DNA from: Ignavibacteriota bacterium
GTDB taxonomy: Bacteria > Bacteroidota > Ignavibacteria > UBA10030 > SZUA-254
Reading direction: 5' to 3'
NCBI GenBank assembly: GCA_016212665.1
Contig: JACREZ010000004.1
Coordinates: forward strand, 44,250 to 108,249
DNA length: 64,000 nucleotides
Part shown: piece after piece, positions 54,792 to 62,211 of the stretch
How positions within the stretch are numbered: position 1 is the first letter of the stretch
Layout of the letters: each line of letters opens with the position of its first letter
Translations under genes and position numbers: made by a program
The notes under the pieces: generated by a model
The model's input: the letters and a program-made list of their open reading frames with translations, nothing else
Told to the model about the DNA's origin: nothing
The model's database searches: none

Positions 54792-55706
54792 ATGAAACAA
54801 TGTGAACACTATCAGGAACTGTTCGTTGAAGCATTGTACGACGAACTCCCGAAAGAACAACTATCGGAACTGAAATCGCATCTGAACTCATGCGCACCAT
54901 GTTCCGCCGCGTACCGGAAACTTGAATCAACATTACAAGTGATGAGTCAACGAACGCGAACAGAGCCGGACGAAGCATACTGGAAAAATTACTGGAACAC
55001 ATTGGACGCTTCGATACAAAAAGAATCCGAAGTGAAACAAGAGAAGCGGAACATTCTCCCCCTTCGTTTTGCATGGCAACCCGCATGGTCATACGGCATC
55101 GCCGCAACACTTCTGCTTGCTGTCGGATTGTATTTAGGAAAATACATTTTCAGTAACCAGGAAACCGTCAACAGTCAACCGACAACAGTCAACCTCGAAC
55201 AAAACACAACCGTTGATACTGTAATCAGCAATCAGCAATTTCACCCGCCACAGGCGGGCAAGGAAATCAAAAATCAAAATTCCATTCCGGAAACCGGAAA
55301 CAGGAAACCGGAAACTAATCAACTAACAAGGCTAGCCGCTCAGTCCTACTTAGACCGTTCAAAAGTCATGCTTCTCGGTCTCATCAATTCGGAAGATGAT
55401 GCTTCATTAAGTTTTTCGCGACAGCAGAAAATATCCCGCTCGCTTCTCCACGAAGCCGCCGATTTGAAACCAAGACTTATCGAGCCGGACCAACAACGCA
55501 TCAAACAATTGATTGATGAGTTGGAAGTAATTCTGCTTCAACTTGCCAACATCGAAGAGCAAAGCGATTTGCCGGCAATCGAACTTGTTAAAAAAGGTGT
55601 TGACGAGAAAGCGATTCTGCTAAAAATCAATATGGAAGAAATGCGTGCGATGAAGAGCAAGCAATCACAAAAGAAATCATTAACGAAAGAACATAAAAGT
55701 TTGTAA
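54792..55706 (+). CDS. zf-HC2 anti-sigma factor with a repeat-derived insert
   Basis: This 304-residue protein has the zinc anti-sigma motif His30-x3-Cys34-x2-Cys37, a transmembrane helix at about residues 98-118 (GIAATLLLAVGLYLGKYIF) and a periplasmic helical domain (residues about 180-304) rich in Glu and Leu. Between them, residues about 143-174 are encoded by quasi-repeats plus the 19-nt palindrome, reading SNQQFHPPQAGKEIKNQNS and GNRKPETNQ. The insert sits in what should be a flexible periplasmic linker. It is translated with the ECF factor and followed 14 nt later by a HEAT-repeat gene. Confidence 0.85.
   Translation: MKQCEHYQELFVEALYDELPKEQLSELKSHLNSCAPCSAAYRKLESTLQVMSQRTRTEPDEAYWKNYWNTLDASIQKESEVKQEKRNILPLRFAWQPAWSYGIAATLLLAVGLYLGKYIFSNQETVNSQPTTVNLEQNTTVDTVISNQQFHPPQAGKEIKNQNSIPETGNRKPETNQLTRLAAQSYLDRSKVMLLGLINSEDDASLSFSRQQKISRSLLHEAADLKPRLIEPDQQRIKQLIDELEVILLQLANIEEQSDLPAIELVKKGVDEKAILLKINMEEMRAMKSKQSQKKSLTKEHKSL
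55217..55318. repeat. Composite element (quasi-repeats plus 19-nt palindrome) inside the anti-sigma gene
   Basis: AATCAGCAATCAGCAAT words (55223-55240) are followed by CACCCGCC-ACA-GGCGGGCA (55242-55260), then AATCAAAAATC words and GGAAACCGGAAACAGGAAAC words (55285-55318). The palindrome is translated in the same frame as in ddl, giving HPPQAGK. Confidence 0.85.
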
Positions 55707-55720
55707 GAAAGGAACTCACT

Positions 55721-57550
55721 ATGAATCTCAGTAAAGCTCACACACATCCCACTCACGTCATGCTGAATTTATTTCAGCATCTTTTCAAACACGTAATTAG
55801 ATTCCGAAATAAATTCGGAATGACATTACTGTTGATATTATTAATTCTTTCGAGTTTTCAGTCATTCGCCCAAGACACCGACTCGAAAGCGTACGAGAAA
55901 GCATACGGTTTCGTTCTTGAAGAACAATGGGAAAGCGCGAAAAAAGCCTTGGATGCATTCGTCAAAGAATATCCGAAAAGCAAATCAGTGACAAGCGCTC
56001 GCTACTGGCAATGCTATGTGAAAGAGAAATCGGGAGAGAATCCAGAAGAAGTGTTCAAGTGCTATCAGAATTTCATCAAAGCATTTCCGAAGAGCAAGTG
56101 GGTTGATGATGCAAAAGGAAATATGGTTCGCATCGGAGCGTCGCTCGTCCGGGCAGGCAAACCGGAATACGAAACAATGATTGACGATTTGCAAAGCGAA
56201 AATGATGACGACATCAAACTTGCGGCGCTCCACGCTTTGCGCGATATCGGCGACGAGAAAGCGTTCGAGACGATTAGTTCGCTGTATGATAAGACATCGA
56301 GCGAGAATATCCACAGCAAAATTGTCTATATCCTCGGCGATTTCGATTCGGAGGAAGCAACAAAAAAACTGAGCGAGATTGTTGCAAAAGATAAAAGTAT
56401 CAAAGTCCGTCGCGACGCGGTGTATGCACTCTCGAACAAAGACAATAAAACTGCATCGAACCTGCTGATGCAAATCATCAAATCAGATAATGATGCGGAA
56501 GTCCGGAAAGCCGCGCTCTATGCAATCGGCGATAACGAGTTGAACGATGTTGTAGCATTTCTCGGAGAACTTGCACGCACAGAGAAAAACAAAGAGCTTG
56601 CTAAAGCGGCAACATATGCGCTCAATAATAATTCTCATGACAACGCAACGAAAGAACTCAAACGAATTTTGAAAGAAGCAAAACATTCCGAGGTTCGCAC
56701 CGCCGCGCTTTATGCTCTCGGAGACAGAAACCAAAACGATATCGTTTCTTTCCTTGGCGAAATTGCACGTACCGAAACGGACAAGGAGCTTGCCAAAGCG
56801 GCGACGTATGCGCTGAATAATAATTCAAGCAGTGAGGCAACGAAGGAACTCAGGAATATTCTCAAAGAAGCAAAGCATACGGAAGTCCGTTCTGCCGCAT
56901 TGTATGCGTTCGGCGACCGTGATGATGAGGCATCGCTTGGAACGCTTAAGGAAGTCGCATTGGGTGATGATGAGCCGGAACTTCGGAAAGCCGCCGTCTA
57001 TGCAATCGGAAATATGGATGGAGCCGAAGCAGGAAAAGTATTAAAAGACATTATCATGAACGGCAAAGATAACCAAGTTCAGGAAGCGGCAATCTATAGT
57101 ATGGGAAATACTGACGATCCTTCTGCGGCTGAATATCTCTTCACTATCGCCACAGAGCAATCCAACGAACAGGTCGCCAAAGCCGCTGTGTATGCGCTCG
57201 GCAATGTACATGGAAACAAAGTTAAAGAGACGCTTCGCAATATCATCAAGAAAGCGAAATCCTCGGAGGTTAAAAAAGCGGCTCTCTATCAAATCGGAAA
57301 CGAGGATGATGATGCATCCATCAGTCTGCTCGGGACAATATTGAAAGAAGAAACCGATACGGAACTTCAGGTTGCGGCAATTTATGCACTTGCAGGGACT
57401 GAAAGCGACGACGCTGTTCCCTATCTGGTTGATGCTGTGAAAAAAGACGGAAGTAAAAAAGTGAAAACTGCGGCAGTGAATGCTCTCGGTCAAATCGGGA
57501 CAGAAAAAGCACGCGCCGCACTCATGGAAATTCTTGAGGGGAAAAAGTAA
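55721..57550 (+). CDS. Exported HEAT-repeat protein whose N-terminus is a translated REPIN-like element
   Basis: AAGAAAGGA lies 7 nt before the ATG at 55721, supporting this start. Residues 13-34 (HVMLNLFQHL...KFGM) are encoded by a REPIN-like element. The signal peptide core MTLLLILLILSSFQSFAQ follows directly, so the repeat supplies its basic n-region (RFRNK). Residues about 55-140 resemble BamD/YbgF-type TPRs (AFVKEYPKSKSVTSARYWQ). Residues about 150-609 are HEAT repeats of about 31 residues (VRKAALYAIGD). A 64-residue block starting at residue 275 is repeated at residue 339 with few amino acid changes. It should be a periplasmic scaffold or sensor in the ECF operon. Confidence 0.85.
   Translation: MNLSKAHTHPTHVMLNLFQHLFKHVIRFRNKFGMTLLLILLILSSFQSFAQDTDSKAYEKAYGFVLEEQWESAKKALDAFVKEYPKSKSVTSARYWQCYVKEKSGENPEEVFKCYQNFIKAFPKSKWVDDAKGNMVRIGASLVRAGKPEYETMIDDLQSENDDDIKLAALHALRDIGDEKAFETISSLYDKTSSENIHSKIVYILGDFDSEEATKKLSEIVAKDKSIKVRRDAVYALSNKDNKTASNLLMQIIKSDNDAEVRKAALYAIGDNELNDVVAFLGELARTEKNKELAKAATYALNNNSHDNATKELKRILKEAKHSEVRTAALYALGDRNQNDIVSFLGEIARTETDKELAKAATYALNNNSSSEATKELRNILKEAKHTEVRSAALYAFGDRDDEASLGTLKEVALGDDEPELRKAAVYAIGNMDGAEAGKVLKDIIMNGKDNQVQEAAIYSMGNTDDPSAAEYLFTIATEQSNEQVAKAAVYALGNVHGNKVKETLRNIIKKAKSSEVKKAALYQIGNEDDDASISLLGTILKEETDTELQVAAIYALAGTESDDAVPYLVDAVKKDGSKKVKTAAVNALGQIGTEKARAALMEILEGKK
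55757..55824. repeat. REPIN-like double palindrome, copy 2 (inside a coding region)
   Basis: This 68-nt element has the frame GTCAT...ATGAC and the palindromes GCTGAA-TTTAT-TTCAGC (55762-55778) and TCCGAA-ATAAA-TTCGGA (55803-55819). The spacer AAACACGTA is shared with copy 1 at 54040. It lies in frame in the HEAT-repeat gene and is translated. Confidence 0.85.
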
Positions 57551-57553
57551 GTT

Positions 57554-58762
57554 ATGCGTTATATGTTATACGTGACTCGATTTTCTGTTTACAGTTTAAT
57601 GTTTCCTGTTTTCAGTTATTCTTTTCTTGTTCTTAGTTTGCTGAATGTTGCCTGCACGGATAAAAGTATCGGTCAGGAAGTTATACGAATTAACCACTCA
57701 CAAATTAACAACTCACCAAATGATCAATCACTAAACGAGAGATTGGAAATTGCTCATAATCTTGCAAAGAAAAACAACAGCAAAAATGGCTACTGGATTG
57801 GCTACTGCATTTCGCGGCTGATGGAAAAGAATTCGTATGTCGGGGCGTTTGATTCGCGGAAACGAAATACCAAATCAATTTTTGAAATGGTGTACGGTGT
57901 TAAAAATGAATCTGAACCGACGCCTGAGTTTGACAGCGACTGCGGTAAGATGGTCTACGACCTCGTAGAGGAAGGAACAATCATTATTGGTGACGGAAAA
58001 GATGCTAAGATTGTCAAGAAAATTGCTGTTCTTATTTTGTTTGAAAAAGAGTACGTTCGCGAAGTGAACATAAGCAATATGTCGCTTCATGCTGATTTGG
58101 ATGAGAAGCCACTGTACTGGCTCGAAGCCGCACACGATGATGAAAGTGTGGAGTTGTTGAAATCAATGTTTCAGAAAACCAAAACAAATGAAGTGAAAGA
58201 AGATGTCATCCGGGCAATTGGATTGCATCAGCCGTCTGATGAAATATTCCTTTTCCTCAAAAACATTCTCCTCAGCAAAGCAGATGATGATGTTCGGGAA
58301 GAATCTGTTTTCTGGATTGGTCAGCAGGAACACGAAGAAGTTATTTCTTTACTGACTGCAACAGCACAAAAAGATAATTCGGAAGATGTGAGAGAAAAGG
58401 CAGTGTTCTCTCTCAGTCAGGTTGAAACCGAAACGGCAACCGACTCACTCATTTCACTTGCCCGAAAAGGAAAGCACGCGGGAACACGAAGCAAGGCATT
58501 GTTCTGGCTTGCTGAGAAAGCATCGAAAAAAGCGCTCGATGCAATTAAAGATGTCGTGTTTGACGATGATGAAGATGCGGAAGTTCAACGGCAGGCGCTC
58601 TTCGCACTCACACAAATGGACAACCACGACGGCGTGAACGAACTCATCAAGATTGCACAAAAACACCACAACCCGAAACTCAGGAAAGAAGCAATCTTCT
58701 GGCTTGGACAATCAGAAGATGAACGGGCGGTGGAGGCGTTGGTGGAGATTGTGAAAAATTGA
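57554..58762 (+). CDS. Exported HEAT-repeat protein 2
   Basis: This 402-residue protein starts 3 nt after the first HEAT gene. Residues 1-35 form a signal peptide (FSVYSLMFPVFSYSFLVLSL, then NVACT, a possible lipobox Cys). The peptide is encoded largely by a TTTCCTGTTTTCAGTT quasi-repeat. A second short tract encodes INHSQINNSPNDQSLN just after it. Residues about 190-402 are HEAT repeats (EDVREKAVFSLSQVETETAT, AVFWIGQ-type helices). The middle region (about 70-190) is unrecognised. It is last in the ECF operon and likely acts with the first HEAT protein in the cell envelope. Confidence 0.8.
   Translation: MRYMLYVTRFSVYSLMFPVFSYSFLVLSLLNVACTDKSIGQEVIRINHSQINNSPNDQSLNERLEIAHNLAKKNNSKNGYWIGYCISRLMEKNSYVGAFDSRKRNTKSIFEMVYGVKNESEPTPEFDSDCGKMVYDLVEEGTIIIGDGKDAKIVKKIAVLILFEKEYVREVNISNMSLHADLDEKPLYWLEAAHDDESVELLKSMFQKTKTNEVKEDVIRAIGLHQPSDEIFLFLKNILLSKADDDVREESVFWIGQQEHEEVISLLTATAQKDNSEDVREKAVFSLSQVETETATDSLISLARKGKHAGTRSKALFWLAEKASKKALDAIKDVVFDDDEDAEVQRQALFALTQMDNHDGVNELIKIAQKHHNPKLRKEAIFWLGQSEDERAVEALVEIVKN
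57575..57737. repeat. Two quasi-repeat tracts in the 5' end of HEAT gene 2
   Basis: At 57581-57620 CTGTTTACAGTTTAATGTTT-like words encode the hydrophobic signal peptide. The reverse complement of the same theme is intergenic at 60759-60790. At 57689-57737 ATTAACCACTCACAAATTAA-like words encode INHSQINNSPNDQSLN. Confidence 0.7.
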
Positions 58763-58880
58763 TTTCGGATTGCCGTTTCCGGATTGAAAGAGGCGCGACT
58801 TACTTACACTCGGATGCTATCGGTATTTTTGGGGTTCATGATTCACTCTTAGAAGAAGTGAGTCGCACATTCAATTAATC
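58763..58880. other. Convergent gap between HEAT gene 2 and a minus-strand gene
   Basis: A short ATTTCGGATTGCCGTTTCCGG quasi-repeat lies at 58764-58785, immediately after the stop codon. The rest shows nothing recognisable, and no T-run hairpin is seen despite the convergent genes. Confidence 0.4.
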
Positions 58881-59492
58881 TCAGTTGACAAAGATATAAC
58901 TAATGCTTAGACCAAAAATAATGAAGAATATAGCTATACTTAAACAACCTCCACTTTTCGTAGCAGTAGAACGAAAGTATGGACTTTGAGCAATACATCT
59001 TTCAATATCAAATTCAGATGCAAAATCTCGACACATATCACGCTGATGCATTTTTCTTTTATCATCTGGATAGGTATGTGGTCCTGGTGTTGGGAAGAAT
59101 ATGCTTGCAAGCATAACTTCTATTTTAAAAATTATTTGAGAAATTGTTAACTGCGCATAATCATCACGTAAATCATGTGACTCCAACTTAAAAGTCCAAT
59201 AGGTATATGCTAAATCAAGAAATGGACCTTCGCTTACCCCATAATTCTGTTCTAAAGTTTTCCCAAATCGTTTCGTGATACTATTTTTATCACCGAATGT
59301 TTTTTTGGTATTAACCTTCACCCAAAAATATCTTAAAAGGGCATCTAATGTTTCTAAACAAATATCTGCACTTTCAGCAGTACTTTTATCAGGTACGTTT
59401 GAAAGAAGAATTTCTTTATGTTTAGGGCTTAGAGACTTGCCCAAATTTTTATAAGCTACTTCAACTTCATTCATCCATTTATTTAAGTCCAT
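58881..59492 (-). CDS. Hypothetical protein with a C-terminal membrane anchor
   Basis: I do not recognise this 203-residue protein. It is mostly helical and soluble in character, with a single hydrophobic segment at the very end (residues about 181-202, LSIAIFFIIFGLSISYIFVN), giving a tail-anchored layout facing the cytoplasm. The central YWTFKLESHDLRDDYAQLTI segment is the most distinctive. The coding region is AT-rich compared with neighbours, as is the next gene, suggesting an accessory insertion between the HEAT operon and the FmdB gene. Confidence 0.6.
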   Translation of the reverse strand: MDLNKWMNEVEVAYKNLGKSLSPKHKEILLSNVPDKSTAESADICLETLDALLRYFWVKVNTKKTFGDKNSITKRFGKTLEQNYGVSEGPFLDLAYTYWTFKLESHDLRDDYAQLTISQIIFKIEVMLASIFFPTPGPHTYPDDKRKMHQRDMCRDFASEFDIERCIAQSPYFRSTATKSGGCLSIAIFFIIFGLSISYIFVN

Positions 59493-59591
59493 ATAATATC
59501 TTTCATTGTGGGATAGATGTTACATTTCTAAAAAAAAATTGTTTTGTATAGTTACTTTAGAGTGCTTACTCAAATGTTGGAGTAGTCAGAA

Positions 59592-60044
59592 TCATAGTTT
59601 CTTGATGATTGCTTGGTAAATACGGATCATCCATTCAGGTTGGTCATTAAGAAAATAATAATAACGTGTTTTACAATTTATTTTTGCAAAGGTTGAATGA
59701 AAATAACTATTGCTCGTGACAATGACTGGATCTTTCACCAATCCAAATTGATCGGGAGTAATGTCTAAAATTATTCCATTATATTCTAACCATCTATGAC
59801 TGCCATGCCAAATCTTACCTTCTACAATTTGAGCATAAACTTCAAAGAGCGATTCAAGATGATATTTTTCAGTCAAGTAAACTCCTAATAATTTCGTCGC
59901 CTCTCCACAAGCACCCCAAGGGAAACTCTTCATTCTATTATTCCCTTCATCTCCTACGAATTCAATAGAAAAATCTGCTTTATCAATAGCATTACGAAAT
60001 GATTTAGCAAGAGACAAAAGTTTATCTTCATTAAGCTCAGACAT
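59592..60044 (-). CDS. Small protein with a possible papain/transglutaminase-like triad
   Basis: I start at the ATG at 60044; the frame opens three codons earlier at a TTG. The product has 150 residues. FPWGACGEATKLLGVYL is followed by HGSHRWLEYNGIILDITPDQFG. Counting from the TTG, Cys49, His86 and Asp97 have the order and spacing of a transglutaminase/papain fold (C...H...D), and HRWLEYNG matches the HAWLEVDG-type strand of such proteins. A hydrolase or peptide-processing role is therefore possible. No substrate gene is obvious nearby. Confidence 0.55.
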   Translation of the reverse strand: MSELNEDKLLSLAKSFRNAIDKADFSIEFVGDEGNNRMKSFPWGACGEATKLLGVYLTEKYHLESLFEVYAQIVEGKIWHGSHRWLEYNGIILDITPDQFGLVKDPVIVTSNSYFHSTFAKINCKTRYYYFLNDQPEWMIRIYQAIIKKL

Positions 60045-60092
60045 TTTGTTCAAGTATTCCCAAAAATAATTCTTTGAAATCAGGCGACCACT

Positions 60093-60272
60093 TTATTCGA
60101 GCCACCGACTCATCCTCACTTTTGCTTCTTCATACGAAATTGATTCCCCTGCTTCAACCTTCTTCATACTTGAAAGAATTTTCTCTCTGACATATAACTC
60201 ATCAATTATTTCATCGGTTGTGACTTCATCCGGAAGTTGTTGAATGAGGTCCAACGCTTCTTGTTTCGACAT
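60093..60272 (-). CDS. Antitoxin-like small protein (orphan)
   Basis: The ATG at 60272 has AAGGA 7 nt upstream; the frame extends to a TTG at 60287. The product (59 residues, starting MSKQEALDLIQQLPDEVTTD and ending in a helix with EAKVRMSRWLE) resembles the small acidic antitoxins found next to RelE/ParE toxins. No toxin gene adjoins it: downstream is the papain-like gene and upstream the FmdB gene. It may be an orphan. Confidence 0.6.
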   Translation of the reverse strand: MSKQEALDLIQQLPDEVTTDEIIDELYVREKILSSMKKVEAGESISYEEAKVRMSRWLE

Positions 60273-60298
60273 GGTACGTTCCTTCAATAAAAAATATT

Positions 60299-60595
60299 CT
60301 ACTTACTCTCTGTGGTTGAATTACTTGTTTTCGTTTCCGTCTTCTTCGTCTCCGTTTTCGTCCCGCTCTCCGGCGTCGCTTTCGTTTCCGTCGCCGCGCT
60401 ACTTGTGTTCGACTTCTTATAATCCGTCAAATAAAATCCGGAACCTTTAAAGTGAAGTCCGCCGCCGCCGCTTATTAAGCGGACAAGATTTTCCGTTTTG
60501 CAAGACGGACAGGTTACTAACACCGGTTCTGAAATTCTCTGGAGTTCTTCAAACTCGTAAGAACATGATTTGCAACGATACGCATAATTGGGCAT
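60299..60595 (-). CDS. FmdB-family zinc ribbon protein
   Basis: This 98-residue protein has Cys8-x2-Cys11 (YRCKSC) and Cys29-x2-Cys32 (TCPSC), followed by the glycine-rich GGGGLHFKGSGFYLTDY typical of the FmdB regulatory family. The last 40 residues are a low-complexity Thr/Glu/Lys/Ser tail, common in the family. Exact function is unknown; it is a putative regulatory protein. Confidence 0.88.
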   Translation of the reverse strand: MPNYAYRCKSCSYEFEELQRISEPVLVTCPSCKTENLVRLISGGGGLHFKGSGFYLTDYKKSNTSSAATETKATPESGTKTETKKTETKTSNSTTESK

Positions 60596-60993
60596 AATTT
60601 TCTTTTCCTTGTTTATATTTTCATTATTTGATGGGAAAATATACAGAGTTACCTGTTATTTAACAATCACGCGGAATCGTTACTGGTTAGTGGTTTCTGG
60701 TTACAGTTTTTTAGATTTTGTATCACGATGTATTTTCCTTTCACCTGTTTTCAATTGGTAACAGGAAACTGAAAACACTAAACTGAAAACTTTTCTTTGC
60801 TTGGTTAAGTGACCGAGTTTTGGTAACTTTGCATTGCGAATCAGCAAATCGTTCTTACCTCATTTCCCCTTTCCCTGTTCTTCGTCATAACACCTATGAC
60901 CTATTACCTAAGACCTTTTACCTAACACTGCACCCGCCGGTGGCGGGCAGAAAACCCGAAACTCGAACCAAAAACAATAAACCAAAAACTACT
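60596..60993. repeat. Intergenic region with quasi-repeats and the third 19-nt palindrome
   Basis: There is no gene here. Repeat themes are TTACTGGTTAGTGGTTTCTGG (60678-60705), AACAGGAAACTGAAAACACTAA (60759-60790), CCTATGACCTATTACCTAAGAC (60891-60928) and CCCGAAACTCGAACC (60954-60970). Within them, CACCCGCC-GGT-GGCGGGCA lies at 60931-60949. The downstream aminotransferase frame is open through this part (it would give HPPVAGR), but the start I chose is at 60994. Confidence 0.7.
60801..60831 (+). promoter_or_regulatory. Possible promoter of the aminotransferase-pckA operon
   Basis: TTGGTT (60801-60806), 17 nt, then TAACTT (60824-60829). The element also reads TAACTTTG, which fits the TAnnTTTG -7 box known from Bacteroides. 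Transcription would start near 60836 and give a leader of about 158 nt that includes the 19-nt palindrome. Confidence 0.3.
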
Positions 60994-62211
60994 ATGTCTC
61001 TGAGTACTCTTGCAAAATCCATCGCTGAGTCGCCGACGCTCAAGTTGAACGAGGAAGCTCGTCTCTTGCGTGAAAAAGGCGAAGCAGTGATTCACCTCGG
61101 CGCTGGCGAGCCGAAAAACAAAGCGCCCATCAATGCTATCCTGAGTTCCGCCGCGAAGTTGACGACAGGCGATGTGAAGTACACGCCTACTGACGGCATT
61201 CCGTCGCTCAAGAAAGCAATCATCCGTTACACGGAAGAACATTACGACAGACTTGTCGCACCGGAAAATGTTATCGTCTCCGCCGGAGCGAAACAATCAC
61301 TGTACAACTTGCTCTATACAATTCTCAATCCGCAGGATGAAGTGATTGTGCTGGCGCCATACTGGGTCAGCTACCCTGAGATGATAAAAATGTGCTACGG
61401 CATTCCGGTGATTGTGAAACCGGAAGACGGGACGTTCACGCCGCGCATGAAAGAAATCGAAGCGGCTGTCAGTTCATACACGCGGGCAATCATCATCAAC
61501 AGTCCGAACAATCCAAGCGGTGTGATGTATCCTGAGCAATTCATCAAAGAAATTGTTGAGTTCTGTGAGAAGAAAAATATCTATTGCATCATGGATGATA
61601 TTTACCACAAACTTGTGTTTGATGGACGTTCACCAATTTCCGCATTCAAGTTTACGAGCAAAGATATTGAGTCATCCAAAGTCATCGTCATCAACGGCAT
61701 CTCGAAGTTATATGGCATGACAGGGTTTCGCATCGGCTGGGTTGTGGCGAGCAAACCAATCGTCAGCGTGATGATAAATGTTCAGGCACAAACGACTTCT
61801 TGCCCTGCGCTTCTCACACAAGCGGCGGCAGAGGGCGCGTTAATGGGAGTTCAAAGCAGTGTAGATGCGCTTCGACTCATGATTGAAAATAATCGCAACG
61901 TGATGGTTCAGGAATTGAAATCGTTCGATGGTGTGAAAGTTACAAAACCACACGGAACATTTTATTGCTTGCCCGATTTCCGCGCATACTCGAATGATTC
62001 AATAAAACTTTCGGAGATGTTGTTGAAGAAAGCGCTTGTGGTGACTGTTCCCGGAAAAGAATTCGGGATGGAAGGTCACTTGCGGCTGAGTTATTGCGGC
62101 ACCATCAAAGAAATCAAACAAGGAGTTGAGCGCATCAAATGGGCGCTTGACCCGAAAGCACCAAAAGAAATTTTTATCGGCGAACGTAAATTAGTGAGGG
62201 ATTGGTTATGA
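60994..62211 (+). CDS. aspC: Aspartate aminotransferase-type class I PLP enzyme
   Basis: I start at the ATG at 60994 because the family begins here (LSTLAKSIAESPTLKLNEEA); the frame extends 58 codons upstream through repeat sequence. The 405-residue product has VIHLGAGEP, NSPNNPSGVMY, the PLP lysine in NGISKLYGMTGFRIGW and the C-terminal arginine region GHLRLSYCG. It belongs to the Ib subgroup of aspartate (or prephenate) aminotransferases. It overlaps pckA by 4 nt, tying oxaloacetate supply from aspartate to PEP formation. Confidence 0.9.
   Translation: MSLSTLAKSIAESPTLKLNEEARLLREKGEAVIHLGAGEPKNKAPINAILSSAAKLTTGDVKYTPTDGIPSLKKAIIRYTEEHYDRLVAPENVIVSAGAKQSLYNLLYTILNPQDEVIVLAPYWVSYPEMIKMCYGIPVIVKPEDGTFTPRMKEIEAAVSSYTRAIIINSPNNPSGVMYPEQFIKEIVEFCEKKNIYCIMDDIYHKLVFDGRSPISAFKFTSKDIESSKVIVINGISKLYGMTGFRIGWVVASKPIVSVMINVQAQTTSCPALLTQAAAEGALMGVQSSVDALRLMIENNRNVMVQELKSFDGVKVTKPHGTFYCLPDFRAYSNDSIKLSEMLLKKALVVTVPGKEFGMEGHLRLSYCGTIKEIKQGVERIKWALDPKAPKEIFIGERKLVRDWL

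Noticed and set aside
60820..60993. N-terminal extension of 58 residues on the aspartate aminotransferase
   Set aside because: The family starts at MSLSTLAKS (60994), and the extension is encoded by repeat sequence and overlaps the likely promoter. It is treated as untranslated.
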